A DNA stretch of 64,000 bases. Source: DATLGB01 sp038258425 (GTDB taxonomy: Bacteria; Actinomycetota; Thermoleophilia; Solirubrobacterales; Solirubrobacteraceae). The position numbers and the translations under genes are program-made. Every line of letters begins with the position of its first letter. The first letter of the stretch is position 1. A model generated the notes under the pieces. That model was not told the DNA's origin. It worked only from the letters and a program-made list of their open reading frames with translations, and did no database searches. Shown here piece after piece: positions 1 through 6,959 of the stretch. The DNA lies in contig JBBSPV010000011.1 of the NCBI GenBank assembly GCA_038258425.1, forward strand, positions 1 through 64,000, given 5' to 3'.

Positions 1-1591
1 CCGCCGCCGCGGCGCGCGCGAGCAGTCCCCGGCTCGCGGCCGTCGGCTGCGGGGCCGGCGGGAACGGCACGTCCCGGGCACACACCCGTCCCGGGCGCGG
101 GAGCCGGCGGGTGAGCAGGTAGCGGTCGACGGCCCGGTCCACGCACGGGGAGTTGCCGCCGTAGGCCGTGTGCCCGTCGCCGCGCATCGTCAGCAGCCGG
201 GCGTTGCCGAGGCTTCCCGCGAGCCGTTGGGCGCCGCGGTACGGGGTCGCCGGGTCCTCCGTCGTGCCGACCACGAGCGTCGTCACCGCGCTGCGCGGGT
301 TGCGGAAGGGGCCCGTGTCGCGGTCGCGCCCGCGCACCGGCCACAGGCCGAGCGCGGCGTTGAAGTAGCCCGTGTTCCACCAGAAGCGCCGGAACGCCTG
401 GAACGCCGCCGCCCCGAGCGGCAGGTAGCGGTCGAAGCCCCGCGGCCAGTCGCCGTCGACCGCGGAGATGGTGAAGAAGCGGTCCAGGCCCGGGTCGTAG
501 TGGCCGTCGCCCTCGCGCCCGACCGTCGCGTCCTGGATGGCGCGGAACAGGCTCGCGTCACCCTTCGCCGCGTCGTTGAGGGCCTCCGTGAGCTCGGGCC
601 AGGCCTGCTTGGCGTAGAGCTCGGAGGTCGTCGCGGAGAGGATCTCGTCGCCGCGCACCCTCCGCGAGTCGCCCCCGGTGAGCTTGCGGTCCGGCGCCGG
701 GACCGGCCGTCGGCGCGCGGCCTCGACGAGCCCGTCGAAGGCCACGGCGGGCGGTCCGCCGTGCGTCCAGCGGCAGTAGCGGGGATGGGCCGCGCAGGCC
801 CTGAAGTAGCGGTCCAGCGCGCGTTCGAAGCCCGCGGTCTGCTCGTCCGCGATGCGGACCGGACGCGTGAGGTACGCGTCGGCGTCCAGCGCACCGTCGA
901 GCACCGCCGCGCGCACCCGCCGCGGGTGCATCGCGAGGTAGGTGGCGCCGAGGAACGTCCCGTAGGAGAACCCGACGTAGGTCAGGCGGCGCTCGCCGAG
1001 CGCCCGGCGCATCCGCTCCATGTCGCGCGCGACGTTCGCGGTCGACACGTAGGGCAGGGTGCGGCGGTTGCGACGCACGCAGGCGCGCACGTACGTGGCG
1101 TCCTTGCGCCGCAGCCGCGCCGGGCGGAGGGTCGGCGGGGTGGCGAAGGGCGTCGAGTAGGGGCCGAGCGTCTCCTGGTTCACACGGCAGTCGATCGCCC
1201 CGCTGCTGTCCCCGACCCCACGGGGATCGAAGGAGACGAGGTCGAAGCGCCGGCGCAGAGCACGGCTGAAGATCTGCTTGCCGGCCTGCTGGGTCGTCGC
1301 GACGCCGTCGCCTCCGGGTCCGCCGTAGTTGACGACCAGCGAGCCCTTGCGCCGCCGGCGACTCGAGGCCGGCAGGCGGGTCATGGCGAGCTTGAACGTC
1401 CCGCGCGCCGGCGAGCCGTAGTCGCGCGGAACGGTGAGGGTCGCGCACTGGAAGCCGCGCTTGGTCGCACGGAGGTCCGGGCACGCCCTCCAGTCCAGCC
1501 GCGCACCGTGCGCCGCCGGCGCCAGGGCGAGCAGCGTCGCCGCGGCGGCGAGGGACGGCAGCGCCCGGAGGCGGCGGGGCGGCGGGCGCAT
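1..1591 (-). CDS. Secreted alpha/beta-hydrolase, peptidase S33 (tripeptidyl aminopeptidase-like), C-terminus cut off
   Basis: The frame is open from the ATG at 1591 to the window edge (530 codons visible), so the C-terminus is missing. Residues 1-29 form an Arg-rich, Ala/Leu-rich signal peptide ending AAHG, which predicts export. The catalytic triad is readable: Ser209 in GFSYGTF, Asp446 in TEDPATP and His474 in GDGHTAY. NYGGPGG (oxyanion region) and DPRGVGDS match the SlpD/Tap family, whose members release N-terminal peptides from secreted proteins. A TAP-like C-terminal segment with two cysteines follows the His. It is divergent from the lipoprotein gene at 1700. The family call is firm; the substrate is unknown. 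Confidence 0.88.
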   Translation of the reverse strand, partial: MRPPPRRLRALPSLAAAATLLALAPAAHGARLDWRACPDLRATKRGFQCATLTVPRDYGSPARGTFKLAMTRLPASSRRRRKGSLVVNYGGPGGDGVATTQQAGKQIFSRALRRRFDLVSFDPRGVGDSSGAIDCRVNQETLGPYSTPFATPPTLRPARLRRKDATYVRACVRRNRRTLPYVSTANVARDMERMRRALGERRLTYVGFSYGTFLGATYLAMHPRRVRAAVLDGALDADAYLTRPVRIADEQTAGFERALDRYFRACAAHPRYCRWTHGGPPAVAFDGLVEAARRRPVPAPDRKLTGGDSRRVRGDEILSATTSELYAKQAWPELTEALNDAAKGDASLFRAIQDATVGREGDGHYDPGLDRFFTISAVDGDWPRGFDRYLPLGAAAFQAFRRFWWNTGYFNAALGLWPVRGRDRDTGPFRNPRSAVTTLVVGTTEDPATPYRGAQRLAGSLGNARLLTMRGDGHTAYGGNSPCVDRAVDRYLLTRRLPRPGRVCARDVPFPPAPQPTAASRGLLARAAAA

Positions 1592-1699
1592 GGCCGGATG
1601 CCTAGCACGCACGGACGCATGTCGCAGCGCCCGGTTGTGAACCGATCCTCGGTTTGCCGCGCATAGGTAGGCACCAACCCGATCAAGGAGAGCACCACC

Positions 1700-2359
1700 G
1701 TGCGTCGCACGTTCCCCCTCATGCTCGCCCTGCTCGCGGTCCTCGCCTTCGGCGTGGCCGCTTGTGGCAGCGACTCCAGCAGCAGCAGTTCGAAGTCCAA
1801 GAGCTCGTCCAAGCCTGAACCGGCCGCGCAGATCGACTCGCTGACCGGCAAGACCACCGCGGTCAAGCTCGACGCCGGCTTCGTGAAGGCCCTCACCCAG
1901 CTCAAGGTCACCCCGGGCCCCGTGGGCACCGCGAAGATCACCAAGGGCGGCTCGGCCGTCTTCCCGATCACGGGCGGCAACGTCACGTACTACACGCCCG
2001 GCACGGTTTCCCCGTACGTGCAGGGACGCATCGAGCACGACGGCAGCGGCCTCAGCCTGAAGGCCGGCGGCAAGACCGTCGAGCTGACGAACTTCGTCAT
2101 CGACCCGGGCGCCTCCGTGCTCACCGGCAAGGTCTCCGTCAACGGCGAGGAGGCCGTGAAGAGCGCTCCGCTGTTCGCCCTCGACGGCCGCACCCTCAAG
2201 CCGCTGCAGGCCAAGGGCTCGACCGCGGTGCTCCAGGGCACGACGGTCAAGCTCAAGCAGGAGGCTGCCGATCTGCTGAATAAGACGTTCGGCATCCAGG
2301 ACCTCCAGGGAGGCCTCGTCATCGGCGTCGCGACCATCACGGTCAACACCGCCGCCTAG
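1700..2359 (+). CDS. Secreted lipoprotein with HtaA-like domain
   Basis: A 219-residue protein starting at a GTG with a good Shine-Dalgarno (AAGGAG at 1685-1690). A signal peptide ends in the lipobox VAAC with Cys22 as lipid anchor. A low-complexity Ser/Lys linker (about residues 24-38) follows, as in many Gram-positive surface lipoproteins. The rest (about 45-219) is beta-rich. Its pattern of TAVKLD...FVKALTQL, FPITGG, the glycine-rich GSGLSL step and a closing LQGG resembles actinobacterial HtaA-type domains. HtaA proteins bind haem in corynebacteria, but I see no haem ligand I could defend, so haem binding is only a possibility. It is probably monocistronic, with a hairpin following at 2391-2412. 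Confidence 0.8.
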   Translation: MRRTFPLMLALLAVLAFGVAACGSDSSSSSSKSKSSSKPEPAAQIDSLTGKTTAVKLDAGFVKALTQLKVTPGPVGTAKITKGGSAVFPITGGNVTYYTPGTVSPYVQGRIEHDGSGLSLKAGGKTVELTNFVIDPGASVLTGKVSVNGEEAVKSAPLFALDGRTLKPLQAKGSTAVLQGTTVKLKQEAADLLNKTFGIQDLQGGLVIGVATITVNTAA

Positions 2360-2390
2360 GCACCGGTTCTCAGTACATAGGCAGGATCGA

Positions 2391-2412
2391 CGGGCGGCCT
2401 GCGGGCCGCCCG
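2391..2412 (+). terminator. Hairpin after the lipoprotein gene
   Basis: A perfect 9-bp inverted repeat (CGGGCGGCC / GGCCGCCCG) with a TGCG loop lies 31 bases after the lipoprotein stop codon. No T-tract longer than two follows, which is usual at this GC content. It is a likely intrinsic terminator. Confidence 0.6.
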
Positions 2413-2465
2413 TTCGCGTTCTGCGAGCGCGCGTCGCCGCCGTGGCCCCGGGGTAGCGGCGGGCC

Positions 2466-3419
2466 ATGAAGATCGGCTACTTCCTGTCCTGCGAGGAGTT
2501 CGGCCCGCGCGACCTCGTCCACCAGGCGCGCCTCGCCGAGGAAGCGGGGTTCTCGGACCTGTGGATCTCCGACCACTACCACCCGTGGAATGACGTGCAG
2601 GGCCAGAGCCCGTTCGTCTGGGGCGTCATCGGCGCGCTGTCGGAGGCGACGCCGCGGATGACCGTCACGACCTCGGTCACGTGCCCGACGCTGCGCGTCC
2701 ATCCCGCGGTGATCGCCCAGGCCGCCGCGACCGCCGGCGCGCAGCTCGAGGGCCGGTTCATCTTCGGCGTCGGCACCGGCGAGGCGCTCAACGAGCACAT
2801 CCTCGGCGACCCGTGGCCCGAGGCCGATGTGCGCCTGGAGATGCTCGAGGAGTCCGTCGCGCTGATCCGGGAGCTGTGGACGGGCAGGCAGGTCTCCCAC
2901 GACGGCGTGCACTACCACGTGGAGAACGCCCGCATCTACACGCTCCCCGAGACGCTGCCGCCGATCTACGTCTCCGGCTTCGGGCCCAAGGCGATCGACG
3001 TCGCGGCGCGCATCGGCGACGGCTTCTGCTTCGTCGCCCCCGAGGCCGAGATGGTCCAGCGCTTCCGGGACGCCGGCGGCGGCGACAAGCCGGTGCAGGG
3101 CGGCACGAAGGTCTGCTGGGGCGAGGACGAGGCGACCTGCCGCCAGACCGCGCACCGGACGTGGGCCAACGAGGGCCTGCCCGGCGAGCTCGCGCAGATC
3201 CTGCCCACGCCGGCGCACTTCGAGCAGGCCTCGACGCTCGTGACGGAGGAGATGGTGGCCGGCTCCGTCGCCTGCGGGCCGGATCTGGACAAGCACGTCG
3301 CCCAGCTGCAGGCCTACGCCGACGCGGGCTTCGACGAGGTCTACGTCCAGCAGATCGGCACGGGCCACGAAGGGTTCTTCGAGGCCTACCGGCGCGACGT
3401 GCTCCCGCACTTCGCCTGA
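2466..3419 (+). CDS. F420-dependent LLM-class oxidoreductase (FGD-like)
   Basis: A 317-residue TIM-barrel protein of the luciferase-like monooxygenase superfamily. The N-terminus MKIGYFLSCEEFG and the signature WISDHYHPW (about residues 37-45), where His and Trp contact F420 and substrate in F420-dependent glucose-6-phosphate dehydrogenases, place it in the FGD-like branch. FGVGTGEALNEH and VSGFGPKAID are further family blocks. It probably moves hydride between coenzyme F420 and a small organic substrate in the cytoplasm; the substrate cannot be read. The ATG at 2466 lacks a strong Shine-Dalgarno, and TAGCGG sits 6 bases upstream. Length fits the family. Confidence 0.88.
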   Translation: MKIGYFLSCEEFGPRDLVHQARLAEEAGFSDLWISDHYHPWNDVQGQSPFVWGVIGALSEATPRMTVTTSVTCPTLRVHPAVIAQAAATAGAQLEGRFIFGVGTGEALNEHILGDPWPEADVRLEMLEESVALIRELWTGRQVSHDGVHYHVENARIYTLPETLPPIYVSGFGPKAIDVAARIGDGFCFVAPEAEMVQRFRDAGGGDKPVQGGTKVCWGEDEATCRQTAHRTWANEGLPGELAQILPTPAHFEQASTLVTEEMVAGSVACGPDLDKHVAQLQAYADAGFDEVYVQQIGTGHEGFFEAYRRDVLPHFA

Positions 3420-3458
3420 CGGGAAAGGATCGAGCGCCCCGCGGCGAACCCCACGTGG

Positions 3459-4184
3459 GTGAGCTTCCATGTCCGTCTCGCCGGTCTGCTGACGGCCGCC
3501 GTCGTCGCCCTCGGCGCCCCCGTGCCCGCCGGGGCCCGCCCCCCCGCCGCCGGGCCGCGCGTCCTCGCCCTCGGCAGCCACGGCACCGCGGTCCGCGTGC
3601 TGCAGCGCCGCCTCGGGCTCCCGGCCGACGGCGACTTCGGCCGCCGCACCGCGCGCGCCGTGCGGCGCTTCCAGCGCCGCCACGGCCTGCGCCCGACGGG
3701 CCGGCTGGACCGGCCCACCCGCGCGGCGCTGCGACGGGCCGTCACGTCCCCCGCGGACGGCCAGACCGGCGGCACGCCCGCCTCGGAGCCGGCGCCCGGC
3801 TCGGTGCTCGCCGCCCCGGGGACGGGCGCCGCCGGCCTGCTCGCCGTCGCGCGCACCGCCCTCGGGCGGCCGTATCGGCGGGCCGCCGCGGGGCCGGGCG
3901 CCTTCGACTGCTCCGGGCTCGTGGTCTGGGCCGCGACCGCCGTCGGCCTGCACCTGCCCCGGTCGAGCTTCCAGCAGTTCCGGGCGGGCGTGGCCGTCCC
4001 GCGGACGGCGATCCGCGCCGGCGACCTCGTGTTCTTCGACACCGCCGGCACCGGCGCGTCGGACGTCGGGATCGCCAGCGGCCCGGCGACGGCGATCTCC
4101 GCGACGACGCACGGCGTCCGCGAGCACACGATCTTCGGGGACTACTGGGGCGCGCACTTCGTCGGCGCCCGGCGCGTGGGCTGA
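3459..4184 (+). CDS. Secreted peptidoglycan-binding NlpC/P60 protein with altered catalytic His position
   Basis: A 241-residue exported protein starting at GTG. It has a signal peptide (about 1-27, ending AGARP). A peptidoglycan-binding domain 1 follows (about 35-95: VLQRRLGLPADGDFG, FQRRHGL). The NlpC/P60 cysteine-peptidase fold spans about 123-241. The nucleophile Cys151 is present in FDCSGL, followed by PRSSFQQ and AGDLVFF. The HVGI histidine that should be the catalytic base is replaced: the codon at 4062 gives Asp202 in SDVGI. A histidine remains at 218. In active members this fold cleaves D-Glu-DAP peptide bonds of the wall. Here activity is doubtful, so it may be a binding or scaffold protein. 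Confidence 0.88.
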   Translation: MSFHVRLAGLLTAAVVALGAPVPAGARPPAAGPRVLALGSHGTAVRVLQRRLGLPADGDFGRRTARAVRRFQRRHGLRPTGRLDRPTRAALRRAVTSPADGQTGGTPASEPAPGSVLAAPGTGAAGLLAVARTALGRPYRRAAAGPGAFDCSGLVVWAATAVGLHLPRSSFQQFRAGVAVPRTAIRAGDLVFFDTAGTGASDVGIASGPATAISATTHGVREHTIFGDYWGAHFVGARRVG

Positions 4185-4188
4185 GCCG

Positions 4189-4206
4189 GCCGGCGGACCC
4201 GCCGGC
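4189..4206. terminator. Bidirectional hairpin between convergent genes
   Basis: A perfect 8-bp inverted repeat (GCCGGCGG / CCGCCGGC) with a 2-base spacer fills the gap between the stop of the NlpC/P60 gene (4184) and the stop of the zinc-ribbon gene (4207). The placement suits a terminator shared by both strands. Confidence 0.55.
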
Positions 4207-4512
4207 TCAGACGCGCTCGCGCGCCGGCGCGGAGACCCGCACCGTGACTCGCGCCGGACGGGTCGGGGCGGTCAGCGAGAGGAAGTCGCGCACCGCTCCG
4301 GCGTACCGGCAGAACGGACAGGCGAGCGGCGCGCCGACGCGCAGCGGCACCCGGCCGACCCCGACCGGCGCGTCACAGGCCGGACAGGCGAGCGAGCCCT
4401 CGGCCAGGACGCCGGCCCGGCGGGCGAGCCGGTCCTCGGCGGCCCCGGCCGTCCGGCCGATGGGCTGGGCGCGGAGGGGCTCCGAGCCGTCGATGCCGCG
4501 CCGCAGCGTCAC
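4207..4512 (-). CDS. Small double-CxxC zinc-ribbon protein
   Basis: A 101-residue protein with a clear Cys4 zinc-ribbon: CPAC (Cys43/46) and CPFC (Cys65/68), separated by 18 residues rich in Val, Arg and Pro. The N-terminal 40 residues are Arg/Ala-rich, and the C-terminal 30 have an alternating pattern suggesting a beta strand. Such stand-alone ribbons usually bind nucleic acid or a protein partner; nothing here says which. It lies tail-to-tail with the NlpC/P60 gene and upstream of nothing obvious on its own strand. Coding potential is good (spaced cysteines, high GC3), but I do not recognise a named family. Confidence 0.7.
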   Translation of the reverse strand: MTLRRGIDGSEPLRAQPIGRTAGAAEDRLARRAGVLAEGSLACPACDAPVGVGRVPLRVGAPLACPFCRYAGAVRDFLSLTAPTRPARVTVRVSAPARERV

Positions 4513-4548
4513 CCTTCGAGTCTACGGCGGCGGCGACTGGCTGCCGGC

Positions 4549-4737
4549 CTAGAGCCGGCGCACGCGGGCCGACTGGGCGCGCCGCTGCCCCACCGCCGCC
4601 GTGGCCAGCGCGAGGACGAGGCTGCCGAGCATGATCCCCGTCGCGGCGCCCACGCTCACCGACGGCAGCATCGCGACGGCGGCCGCGACGACCACGATGA
4701 GAGCGGGGACGACGAGCACCAGGAGCACGGTCGTCAT
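4549..4737 (-). CDS. Small two-helix membrane protein, unknown
   Basis: A 62-residue protein read from the ATG at 4737. Two hydrophobic helices (about residues 2-23 and 31-48) are followed by a short basic tail (QRRAQSARVRRL), which predicts an inner-membrane hairpin with the tail in the cytoplasm. The same frame is open upstream to 4866, but that extension is hydrophilic and Cys-rich, so I start at the methionine before the first helix. It is 36 bases from the zinc-ribbon gene on the same strand, so they may be co-transcribed. No function can be assigned. Confidence 0.6.
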   Translation of the reverse strand: MTTVLLVLVVPALIVVVAAAVAMLPSVSVGAATGIMLGSLVLALATAAVGQRRAQSARVRRL

Positions 4738-4896
4738 TGAATCGCAGCAGCCGAAAGCTGGACCAACGATCTGCCGCATTCTGCGAAGTTTCCGTGGCAC
4801 GGCCGGCGCGCACCGGTCGCGGACGCCCACGCCGGGGTGCCCTCGCGCCAAAGCGAATAGAATCAAGGGCCCGGGCGTTCAAACGAAGGGGTCGCG

Positions 4897-5037
4897 ATGA
4901 CCCGTACCAGTTGTCCCGTCTTCCGGCCGCGCGTCCCAGCCGCGGCGGCCACCCACCTTGCGGCCTCTCCAACCTGCGCCACGCCGCGCTGCACCCGGCC
5001 GGCCGCCCCGGCCGCCGGGTCCGGTCGCCGGTCGTGA
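4897..5037 (+). CDS. Mini-ORF, 46 residues, first of a coupled small-gene chain
   Basis: A 46-residue ORF beginning at an ATG with GAAGGGG 6 bases upstream. Its stop codon overlaps the GTG of the next gene (GTGA at 5034-5037). Third codon positions are mostly G or C, as in neighbouring real genes. The peptide starts MTRTSCPVFRP and contains four cysteines in total, in an Ala/Pro/Arg-rich background. The Cys spacing is not a convincing zinc ribbon. Evidence is the ribosome site plus the overlap; the function is unknown. It could instead be a translated leader for the downstream genes. Confidence 0.45.
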   Translation: MTRTSCPVFRPRVPAAAATHLAASPTCATPRCTRPAAPAAGSGRRS

Positions 5038-5255
5038 CCGGCCCGGCGCCGAGCGAGCTTCGGCCGCCTCCCGAGCCGTCGACGGCCGAGCTGCAGGCGG
5101 GGGCCGACTACGCCGAGCAGCGCGTCGCCCTCTACCGGCGCCGGGTGATGCTCGGGCGGGGGGAGCCGCGGCGACTCGCCGAGCTCGAGCGCATCGCCGA
5201 GGGCGCCTCCCACCGGCTTCGCAACCGGCAGGCCCGGGCCGGAGACACCCGGTGA
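5034..5255 (+). CDS. Small hypothetical protein, 73 residues
   Basis: A 73-residue ORF from the GTG at 5034, overlapping the preceding mini-ORF and in turn overlapped by the next GTG (GTGA at 5252-5255). After a Pro-rich start (about 1-18) the rest is a charged helix with regular Arg/Glu (ADYAEQRVALYRRRV, LAELERIAEGASHRLR), compatible with a helical hairpin or coiled-coil. The same frame is open upstream to 4737, but the overlap arrangement favours this start. I do not recognise a family. Confidence 0.55.
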   Translation: MTGPAPSELRPPPEPSTAELQAGADYAEQRVALYRRRVMLGRGEPRRLAELERIAEGASHRLRNRQARAGDTR

Positions 5256-5560
5256 CCCCGGCCGACGAGACCGACCCCGAGGGAACCCCGGGCGACGCCG
5301 CACCCGCCGACGAGGCGATCCGTGGCCTCATCACGCGCCTCGCCCGCCCGCACCGGTCGGGCGGCCGGGTGATCGAGCGCGCGGCCCTGCTCTCCGCCGG
5401 CGCGGATTTCCGCTCCGCCATGGCGTGGATCGAGGCCCACGGCGGTGAGCCGGAGGCGACGGCGCCCGCGGCCCCACGGCGCGGGTTGTACGACACCCGG
5501 CCGGCCGCGGCCGACCCGACGCCGCTGCGCTTCGTCCTGCCTGCCACCGCCTTGCGCTGA
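5252..5560 (+). CDS. Small hypothetical protein, 102 residues
   Basis: A 102-residue ORF starting at the GTG that overlaps the previous stop. The N-terminal 20 residues are acidic and Thr/Pro-rich. Residues about 20-65 form a probable helical domain (EAIRGLITRLARPH, VIERAALLSAGADFRSAMAWIEAHGG), and the end is Pro/Ala-rich. The central part reads like a short DNA- or protein-binding helical domain, but no named motif is visible. The two GTGA overlaps make translational coupling with its upstream partner likely. Confidence 0.55.
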   Translation: MTPADETDPEGTPGDAAPADEAIRGLITRLARPHRSGGRVIERAALLSAGADFRSAMAWIEAHGGEPEATAPAAPRRGLYDTRPAAADPTPLRFVLPATALR

Positions 5561-5589
5561 CCGACAACCCCGAACCGAGGAGCCCACCC

Positions 5590-5784
5590 ATGGCCAAGAA
5601 CCCACAGCCGCTGCGCGGCGAGGCCGCCTGGCTGGCGGCGAAGAAGGACATCGCCAAGCGCAACGAGGCGGCCCGCCGGCGCGCCGGCCCGGATCGCATC
5701 GCGCACGAGGCGATGCGCACGGAGCGGCGCCGGGCCTCGGCCCTGCTCGAGGCTTCCGACCTCCCGGTGCAGCCCGGCCGCTGA
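5590..5784 (+). CDS. Small basic hypothetical protein, 64 residues
   Basis: A 64-residue protein preceded by a GAGGAG ribosome site about 8 bases before the ATG and 29 bases after the previous stop. It is Lys/Arg/Ala-rich (LRGEAAWLAAKKDIAKRNEAARRR) and predicted to be one long amphipathic helix, with no cysteines and no membrane segment. Composition suggests nucleic-acid or membrane-surface contact, but this is inference from charge alone. It completes the four-gene run 4897-5784. Confidence 0.65.
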   Translation: MAKNPQPLRGEAAWLAAKKDIAKRNEAARRRAGPDRIAHEAMRTERRRASALLEASDLPVQPGR

Positions 5785-5828
5785 CGCGCGGCGCCACGGA
5801 CGGGCTGGCCCTGGGCCGGCTCGCCCGA

Positions 5829-5834
5829 TAGCGT
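5829..5834 (+). promoter_or_regulatory. TAGCGT -10-like box, leaderless start of the lipase gene
   Basis: TAGCGT ends 6 bases before the ATG at 5841 and no Shine-Dalgarno is present, so transcription probably begins at or next to the start codon. This is one of a recurring set in the window. Confidence 0.5.
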
Positions 5835-5840
5835 CGCCCC

Positions 5841-6788
5841 ATGCGCGTCCTCTCCATCGACGGTGGCGGCATCCGGGGGCTGATCCCCGCCCTCGTGCTG
5901 GCCGACCTCGAGCGGCGCACGGCACGCCGGATCGCCGACCTCGTCGACCTCATCGCCGGGACGTCGACCGGCGGGATCCTCGCCTGCGCGCTGGCCCGGC
6001 CGGGCGCGGACGGCCGGCCGCGCTTCAGCGCCGAGGAGCTCGTCGGGCTCTACGAGAGCGAGGGCCCCAAGATCTTCCACCGGTCGCTGCTGAAGACCAT
6101 CACCTCCGTCGCCGGTATCCTCGACGAGCGCTACGAGTCCGACGGCCTGGTCGGCGCGCTGCGCGAGTTCCTCGGTGACGCGCGGCTCTCCGACGCGCTC
6201 GTCCCCGTGCTCGTGACCGCCTACGACATCGAGGGGCGCTTCGCCTTCTTCTTCCGCTCCGAGCGCGCGCGGCGCGACCCCAGCTACGACTTCACCCTCG
6301 CCGACGCCGCGCACGCGACGTCCGCGGCGCCATCGTACTTCGAGCCCGCGCTCGTCTCCGACCTCGCCGGCGCCCGCCGCTACCCCTTGATCGACGGCGG
6401 CGTCTTCGCCGCCAACCCGTCCATGTGCGCCTGGACGGACCTCGTCAAGGACGGGCGGGCGCCCGACCTCGACGTGCTCGCCTCGCTCGGCACGGGCACC
6501 GCGATCCGGCCGATCCGCTACGCGAGCGCCCGCAACTGGGGCCAGCTCGGCTGGGCGCGCCCGGTGATCGACGTGCTCCTCTCGGGAGCCGCCGAGACCG
6601 TCGACTTCCAGCTCGGCCACCTGCTCGGCGACCGCTACGTCAGGCTGCAGCAGCGGCTGGAGACGGCCTCGGACGACCTCGACGACGCCGGCCCGGACAA
6701 CCTGCGCGACCTGCGCGAGGAGGGCCGCCGCCTCATCCGCGAGCAGGCGGCCGCGATCGACGCGCTCGGCGAGCGGCTCGCCACCTGA
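5841..6788 (+). CDS. Patatin-like phospholipase
   Basis: A 315-residue cytosolic patatin-fold acyl hydrolase. The oxyanion loop GGGIRG (residues 8-13), the nucleophile elbow GTSTGG with Ser42, and the catalytic-dyad Asp185 in LIDGGVF are all intact. The block SAAPSYF matches the family too. It should cleave acyl chains from phospholipids or related lipids. A C-terminal charged helix (about 270-315) follows the fold. There is no signal peptide. No cyclic-nucleotide synthase of the CBASS type lies beside it, so nothing ties it to phage defence. It is convergent with the subtilisin gene at 6960. Confidence 0.92.
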   Translation: MRVLSIDGGGIRGLIPALVLADLERRTARRIADLVDLIAGTSTGGILACALARPGADGRPRFSAEELVGLYESEGPKIFHRSLLKTITSVAGILDERYESDGLVGALREFLGDARLSDALVPVLVTAYDIEGRFAFFFRSERARRDPSYDFTLADAAHATSAAPSYFEPALVSDLAGARRYPLIDGGVFAANPSMCAWTDLVKDGRAPDLDVLASLGTGTAIRPIRYASARNWGQLGWARPVIDVLLSGAAETVDFQLGHLLGDRYVRLQQRLETASDDLDDAGPDNLRDLREEGRRLIREQAAAIDALGERLAT

Positions 6789-6959
6789 GCCGGGCGGCCG
6801 GCCGCGTCGTCCTCGGGGATGACCCTGGATCGCTCGGCGGGCCGATGCGCACGCGACCCACCTGGGCGAGGATGCGAGGACAGCTGACGGACCGGTTGGG
6901 GCGGATCGCAACGGTGGGGCTCGGGCCACGGAAGGCTCGGGCCCGCACGCACGGGTGCC

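Noticed and set aside
170..1666. A 498-codon open frame on the plus strand opposite the secreted peptidase
   Set aside because: The minus strand has signal peptide, triad and family blocks; the plus frame is Arg/Ala-rich with none.
5841..6788. Patatin-like lipase as a CBASS-type phage-defence effector
   Set aside because: No CD-NTase or other defence gene adjoins it. Only small unknown genes and a convergent protease are near.
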